A stretch of DNA of 64,000 nt from an uncultured Draconibacterium sp. (lineage in GTDB: Bacteria > Bacteroidota > Bacteroidia > Bacteroidales > Prolixibacteraceae). Made by a program: the position numbers and the translations under genes. Below, in pieces: positions 60,940 to 64,000 of the stretch. Below the pieces are notes generated by a model that was given only the letters and a program-made list of their open reading frames with translations, was not told the DNA's origin and made no database searches. Within the stretch, counting starts at the first letter, position 1. Each line of letters starts with the position of its first letter. The stretch is from contig NZ_OY771648.1 of NCBI RefSeq assembly GCF_963674925.1, positions 124,001-188,000 of the forward strand. Direction: 5' to 3'.

Positions 60940-61356
60940 ATGAGCAAAGTAATTCTATTTATAATTTCACTCGTACTGCTTTTATCGTGCACTGGAGAAT
61001 TGACAACAAGAAATTATAAAAGTCCTGAGAAATTCACTGGTGGATTCAATGACTTTGAATTGAATTTGGGAAAAAATGGACAATTAGAATTATTGATTGA
61101 GACTTCGATTGAAGAAAGTCAAAATGAAGCTGGCACAACTTGGAGTACAAGACAAAAACGAGTAACTGGTAACTGGACTCAGAAAGACCAAACAATTAAA
61201 TGTAATTTCAATGAGTCCAAAGATTCCATCGACATAATTTTTAAAAGTTCTCCCTTTGAAACATTTACAGAAAGAGAATTAATCCGTTTTAATGCCAAAT
61301 TGGACACCGTTTATATTTACGGATTACCATGTATAGAGACAGACAATGAGAATTGA
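60940..61356 (+). CDS. Small lipoprotein of cassette-like unit 2
   Basis: 138 residues with a lipoprotein signal (lipobox LLSC, Cys17). The rest is hydrophilic and probably a beta-barrel or lipocalin-like small fold (WSTRQKRVTGNWTQKDQTIKC). No family recognised. It starts 18 bases after GTTATGTGGT and overlaps the next gene by 11 bases. AT-rich. Confidence 0.65.
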   Translation: MSKVILFIISLVLLLSCTGELTTRNYKSPEKFTGGFNDFELNLGKNGQLELLIETSIEESQNEAGTTWSTRQKRVTGNWTQKDQTIKCNFNESKDSIDIIFKSSPFETFTERELIRFNAKLDTVYIYGLPCIETDNEN

Positions 61357-61618
61357 TTTTAACAATAAAAGAATAAGAATAATTGTATTCTATGCACTTA
61401 GTGCCATAATGTTGATTTCTTATTGGCTTTTAGACAACTCTGAAATATTAACTGATTTTTTAGAGAAAACCGATAGAGTTATGACAAATTGGGCGATGGG
61501 ATTTAATGCGATAATTGGATTTGTAAAACTTGGACTTATCACAGCAGGACTTACAATCCCTATAATCTTAACGATAATGATAATAATAAATAAAAAAACA
61601 CCACATAACAATTTGTAA
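61346..61618 (+). CDS. Two-helix membrane protein of cassette-like unit 2
   Basis: 90 residues with two hydrophobic helices (about 10-28 and 55-82) and a basic N-terminus. The ATG lies inside the end of the lipoprotein gene, so the two are translationally coupled. The last codons (TPHNNL, stop) run through the unit's closing word ACCACATAAC (61600-61609). Function unknown. Confidence 0.6.
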   Translation: MRIDFNNKRIRIIVFYALSAIMLISYWLLDNSEILTDFLEKTDRVMTNWAMGFNAIIGFVKLGLITAGLTIPIILTIMIIINKKTPHNNL

Positions 61619-61735
61619 TATGGCAGGCGGGGGCTTTAGCGGTCTGACAAGTCAGACCTTGCGCCCACTCTTCTGCGGGTCTGACACTCCCGATTGCATC
61701 GGGACCGCCCGACCACATACAAGTGACCGTCAGAC
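61600..61735. repeat. attC-like boundary 3, left part (interrupted by an IS)
   Basis: Opens with ACCACATAAC (61600-61609), exact complement of the unit 2 opening word. GGCAG (61622-61626) can pair with CTGCC, and GCGGTC with GACCGT (61725-61730). Inside are GGTCTGAC/GTCAGACC (61641-61648/61651-61658) and CCCGAT/ATCGGG (61689-61703) hairpins. The site ends at the IS insertion point. Confidence 0.5.
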
Positions 61736-63417
61736 TGTCTAAAAACCTAACCACAATTTGTTAAGAACTCCGCAGGTTGTTAACACCTTTGAACCCAGCG
61801 ATTAAGTATCTTCAGGCATGAAGTATTTGCAAGGACAAAACAGGGAACAAATCCAACTTTTCCCGGTGTCGCTCGACCAGGCTATAGATGCCGATAACGA
61901 AGTGCGCTTAATCGATGTTTTTGTTAACAGTCTGAAGCTGGAAGAATTCGGGTTCAGGGTTGACCATATTGAAAACGGGCGTCCTGCTTACCACCCAGCC
62001 GACCTGCTTAAACTATACATTTATGGCTATCTCAATCAGTTAAGGTCATCGAGGAAACTGGAGAAGGAGTGCAAGCGAAACATTGAATTAATGTGGCTAT
62101 TGAAAACGCTGCATCCCGATCACAACACTATCGCTAACTTCAGGCGCGATAACCCAAAGGCCATCAAAAAAGTATTCCGCGAAACCGTAAAGATTGCAAC
62201 GTATTTTAACCTTATTGGCGGAACGTTGATTGCAGGCGACAGTACAAAACTACGTGCCCAGAACAGTAAAAAGAACAACTACAACCAAAAGAAAATAGAC
62301 CGTCACCTGGAGTACATCGAAAACAAACTGGCTGAATACAACAAAACACTGGCCGAAAGCGATGGAGATAAAAAGCAGGAAATTGAAAACGAAATTGAAA
62401 AGCAAAACCAGCGAAAAGACGGTTATAAAAAGATTGAACAAGAGCTAAAAAAATCGGGGCAAAGGCAAATCTCAACTTCCGATCCCGACAGCCGTCACCA
62501 GATCACGCGCAACAACATTACCGAGGTAGCCTATTCGGCGCAAACTTCGGTCGATGCAAAAAACTACATCCCTATCGATTATAAAATAACCAATGCCAAC
62601 GATAAAAAGGCAATGGGAACAATGCTCAGAAGAGCAAAAACAATACTTCGGCACAACGATTTTACTGCCCTTTACGATAAAGGCTACCATACCGGAAGCG
62701 AACTGGCCATCGCCGATACGCTCGGTATTCCGGCAATTGTTGCTATTCCTCCGTTTTCAGGAGCCTCCCATGCTCCCGACCTTAGGTACGATGTGGAACA
62801 TTTTGATTACGACCCGAAAACCGATACCTACACCTGTTTGCAGGGTCACACCCTAAGAACCACCGGCTACTGGCACCACGCAAAAAACGGTGCCGGAGAA
62901 ACAGCCTATCGCTTCCGCAACTACACAACACCTAAATGTAAAAGTTGTGAGGTCCGCCCGCTGTGCACAAAGTCGGCTGCAAACGGCAAGCAGGTAAGGC
63001 GAAGCGAGTTTGCCGGCAATATTGAAAACAACAAAAAACGCGTTCTGGAAAGCGAAAAACTTTACAAACGACGGCAGGCCATTGTGGAACACCCCTTCGG
63101 GACCATTAAACGTCAGTGGGGATTCAATTATATTATCACCAAAAAGTACATGAAAAGAGCTGAAGCCGATTTTGGTTTTATAATGTCGGCATACAACCTC
63201 AGACGAATAATCAATATTGTGGGCATAAAAAAGTTAGAAAAATACATCACAAGTATTTTTTCTGTTTTATGTTCAATTTTTGATCTTTTAGAGCTATTTT
63301 TAAACCAAAGAAACCGAATACAATACAAAACAATAAAAACCATCTGTTATGAAATCCGCATCCCAGGCCACTTAATAAAGCTCAATTTTAATGCCCCGGA
63401 AATGGGTTTTTAGACAG
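61735..63417 (+). mobile_element. IS1182-family insertion sequence
   Basis: About 1.68 kb with 13-bp perfect terminal inverted repeats: CTGTCTAAAAACC at 61735 and its complement ending at 63417. One intact transposase gene fills it, and its stop codon lies within the right repeat. If the element is taken as TGTCT...AGACA, a GAC flanks both sides, which may be a 3-bp target duplication. No internal decay seen, so insertion may be recent. Confidence 0.9.
61818..63413 (+). CDS. IS1182-family transposase
   Basis: 531 residues: N-terminal DUF772-type domain (YHPADLLKLYIYGYLNQLRSSRKLEKEC, about 55-82), then a DDE transposase (DDE_Tnp_1_6 type). The first Asp lies in IAGDSTKLRAQNSKKNN (about 140), the second in ALYDKGYHTGSELAIAD, and the Glu near VEHPFGTIKRQWGF. 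A Cys cluster (CKSCEVRPLCTKSA) may bind zinc. A Lys/Glu-rich coiled-coil insert follows the first Asp. Complete, so probably active. Confidence 0.92.
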   Translation: MKYLQGQNREQIQLFPVSLDQAIDADNEVRLIDVFVNSLKLEEFGFRVDHIENGRPAYHPADLLKLYIYGYLNQLRSSRKLEKECKRNIELMWLLKTLHPDHNTIANFRRDNPKAIKKVFRETVKIATYFNLIGGTLIAGDSTKLRAQNSKKNNYNQKKIDRHLEYIENKLAEYNKTLAESDGDKKQEIENEIEKQNQRKDGYKKIEQELKKSGQRQISTSDPDSRHQITRNNITEVAYSAQTSVDAKNYIPIDYKITNANDKKAMGTMLRRAKTILRHNDFTALYDKGYHTGSELAIADTLGIPAIVAIPPFSGASHAPDLRYDVEHFDYDPKTDTYTCLQGHTLRTTGYWHHAKNGAGETAYRFRNYTTPKCKSCEVRPLCTKSAANGKQVRRSEFAGNIENNKKRVLESEKLYKRRQAIVEHPFGTIKRQWGFNYIITKKYMKRAEADFGFIMSAYNLRRIINIVGIKKLEKYITSIFSVLCSIFDLLELFLNQRNRIQYKTIKTICYEIRIPGHLIKLNFNAPEMGF

Positions 63418-63436
63418 ACTGCCGTTATGCACAAGC
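63418..63436. repeat. attC-like boundary 3, right part, and opening word of unit 3
   Basis: ACTGCC followed by GTTATGCACAAGC (63424-63436). Joining this to 61734 restores an uninterrupted CAGACTGCCGTTATG, which supports the IS as a later insertion. The word opens unit 3, whose end lies outside the window. Confidence 0.5.
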
Positions 63437-63446
63437 TTAAAAAAAT

Positions 63447-63791
63447 ATGAAACGACTGATTAAAAAGTATTCCATCTTGCTAATTTCAGCAATAATACTC
63501 TCTCACTTATTGACTGGTATTATTTTGACAGTCTGGCCAAATTTATTAACGACTGAATTACCTGGTGGAGGAACTTCAACTTTAGGCAATGGTTACTTAA
63601 TTTCTGCTTTGGATTACTTAATAAATGTCGTTTTCATAATTCTGTTAACGAAAGAAATGAATAAAGAAAAGATAAAGTCAATTCCATTATTGATATTGAC
63701 CTTCTTTTCAAGTTTATTAGGAGTAATTTTCTTTCTTTTCATAGTGGCGCAACAGAAATTAAACATAATTACAACTAACACATATGACTGA
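63447..63791 (+). CDS. Three-helix membrane protein of cassette-like unit 3
   Basis: 114 residues with three likely membrane helices (about 8-28, 53-70 and 78-98) and a Gly-rich loop (LPGGGTSTLGNG). No family recognised. It overlaps the next frame by 8 bases. The following protein appears to be a distant relative (both start with KY-x-ILLI and share a YLI-x-x-x-x-IILL segment). Confidence 0.6.
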   Translation: MKRLIKKYSILLISAIILSHLLTGIILTVWPNLLTTELPGGGTSTLGNGYLISALDYLINVVFIILLTKEMNKEKIKSIPLLILTFFSSLLGVIFFLFIVAQQKLNIITTNTYD

Positions 63792-64000
63792 TTTACTAAA
63801 AGTATTGAATAAGTATATAATCTTATTGATTATTTCGTCCTTATTTGGGATGCCTTGGTTTTATGTTCAAAACTTATTGTTTGATATAAGCAATCATGAA
63901 ACATATGCTCTGGCCAGTTCAATACCTAATTACGTAACATATCTAATTCGATTGATTATCATTATTCTATTGATAATTGATTTTAGAAAAGAAAACTTGA
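63784..64000 (+). CDS. Membrane protein of unit 3, 3' end outside window
   Basis: Open frame from the ATG at 63784, overlapping the previous stop (ATGACTGA), running to the window edge with at least 72 codons. Two hydrophobic helices: one at about 10-30, one at about 50-65, then a basic end DFRKENL. Likely a tandem paralogue of the preceding gene. Confidence 0.55.
   Translation, partial: MTDLLKVLNKYIILLIISSLFGMPWFYVQNLLFDISNHETYALASSIPNYVTYLIRLIIIILLIIDFRKENL

Noticed and set aside
61641..61703. GGTCTGAC/GTCAGACC and CCCGAT/ATCGGG hairpins as ordinary terminators
   Set aside because: No T-run follows either stem, and they sit within the boundary of a cassette-like unit.
1..64000. CRISPR array, rRNA or tRNA genes
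   Set aside because: No regularly spaced identical repeats with unique spacers and no conserved RNA gene segments were seen on either strand.

Overview
The window looks like a chromosomal stretch of a Bacteroidota bacterium, probably a Bacteroidales/Marinilabiliales-type marine or sediment organism; the order is inference. Support comes from the MurF-alanine racemase fusion, a GldB gliding lipoprotein, a PorE-like type IX secretion protein, a type III glutamine synthetase, DUF4294 and DUF2851 proteins, many short-signal lipoproteins, and promoters of the TAnnTTTG type. No rRNA, tRNA or CRISPR array was recognised.

Layout. 0-7 kb: thymidine kinase end, murF-alr, a Crp-type regulator, nadE and gldB. 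7-16 kb: a DUF1080 lipoprotein, phosphofructokinase, an operon of glycosyltransferase, ECF sigma factor and rsmG, then tgt-lptG and an acyl-CoA carboxyltransferase with its biotin carrier. 16-25 kb: a small secreted four-repeat protein, ispE, gcvP, a metallo-hydrolase with pcm, a Gfo/Idh-like protein and a polyprenyl sugar transferase. 25-33 kb: DUF4294-thpR-monooxygenase, arginine deiminase with an RNA methyltransferase, DUF2851-K+ channel-PQQ propeller, and a histidine kinase. 33-36 kb: a tandem structured leader before a carboxypeptidase-regulatory-domain protein, then a PorE-like OmpA lipoprotein.

36-44 kb is a nitrogen-metabolism block carrying three glutamine synthetases of three different classes. 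Between them lie a kinase-like protein, a HAD-IIA protein and a PLP aminotransferase. 44-54 kb: tldD/tldE, an M16 peptidase, a dihydroorotate-dehydrogenase-like protein and a membrane pyrophosphatase. 54-60 kb: an FAD oxidoreductase lipoprotein and the uxaB-uxaA hexuronate operon, which has a LacI-type operator.

60-64 kb is unlike the rest. AT-rich small genes for membrane or lipoproteins sit in units whose first ten bases are exactly complementary to ten bases at the unit's end. Large imperfect palindromes separate the units. This is the layout expected of integron-type gene cassettes with attC-like sites, and an intact IS1182-family element has landed in one of those sites. With the tandem covarying leader at 33.2 kb and the triple glutamine synthetase block, it is the most unusual part of the window.
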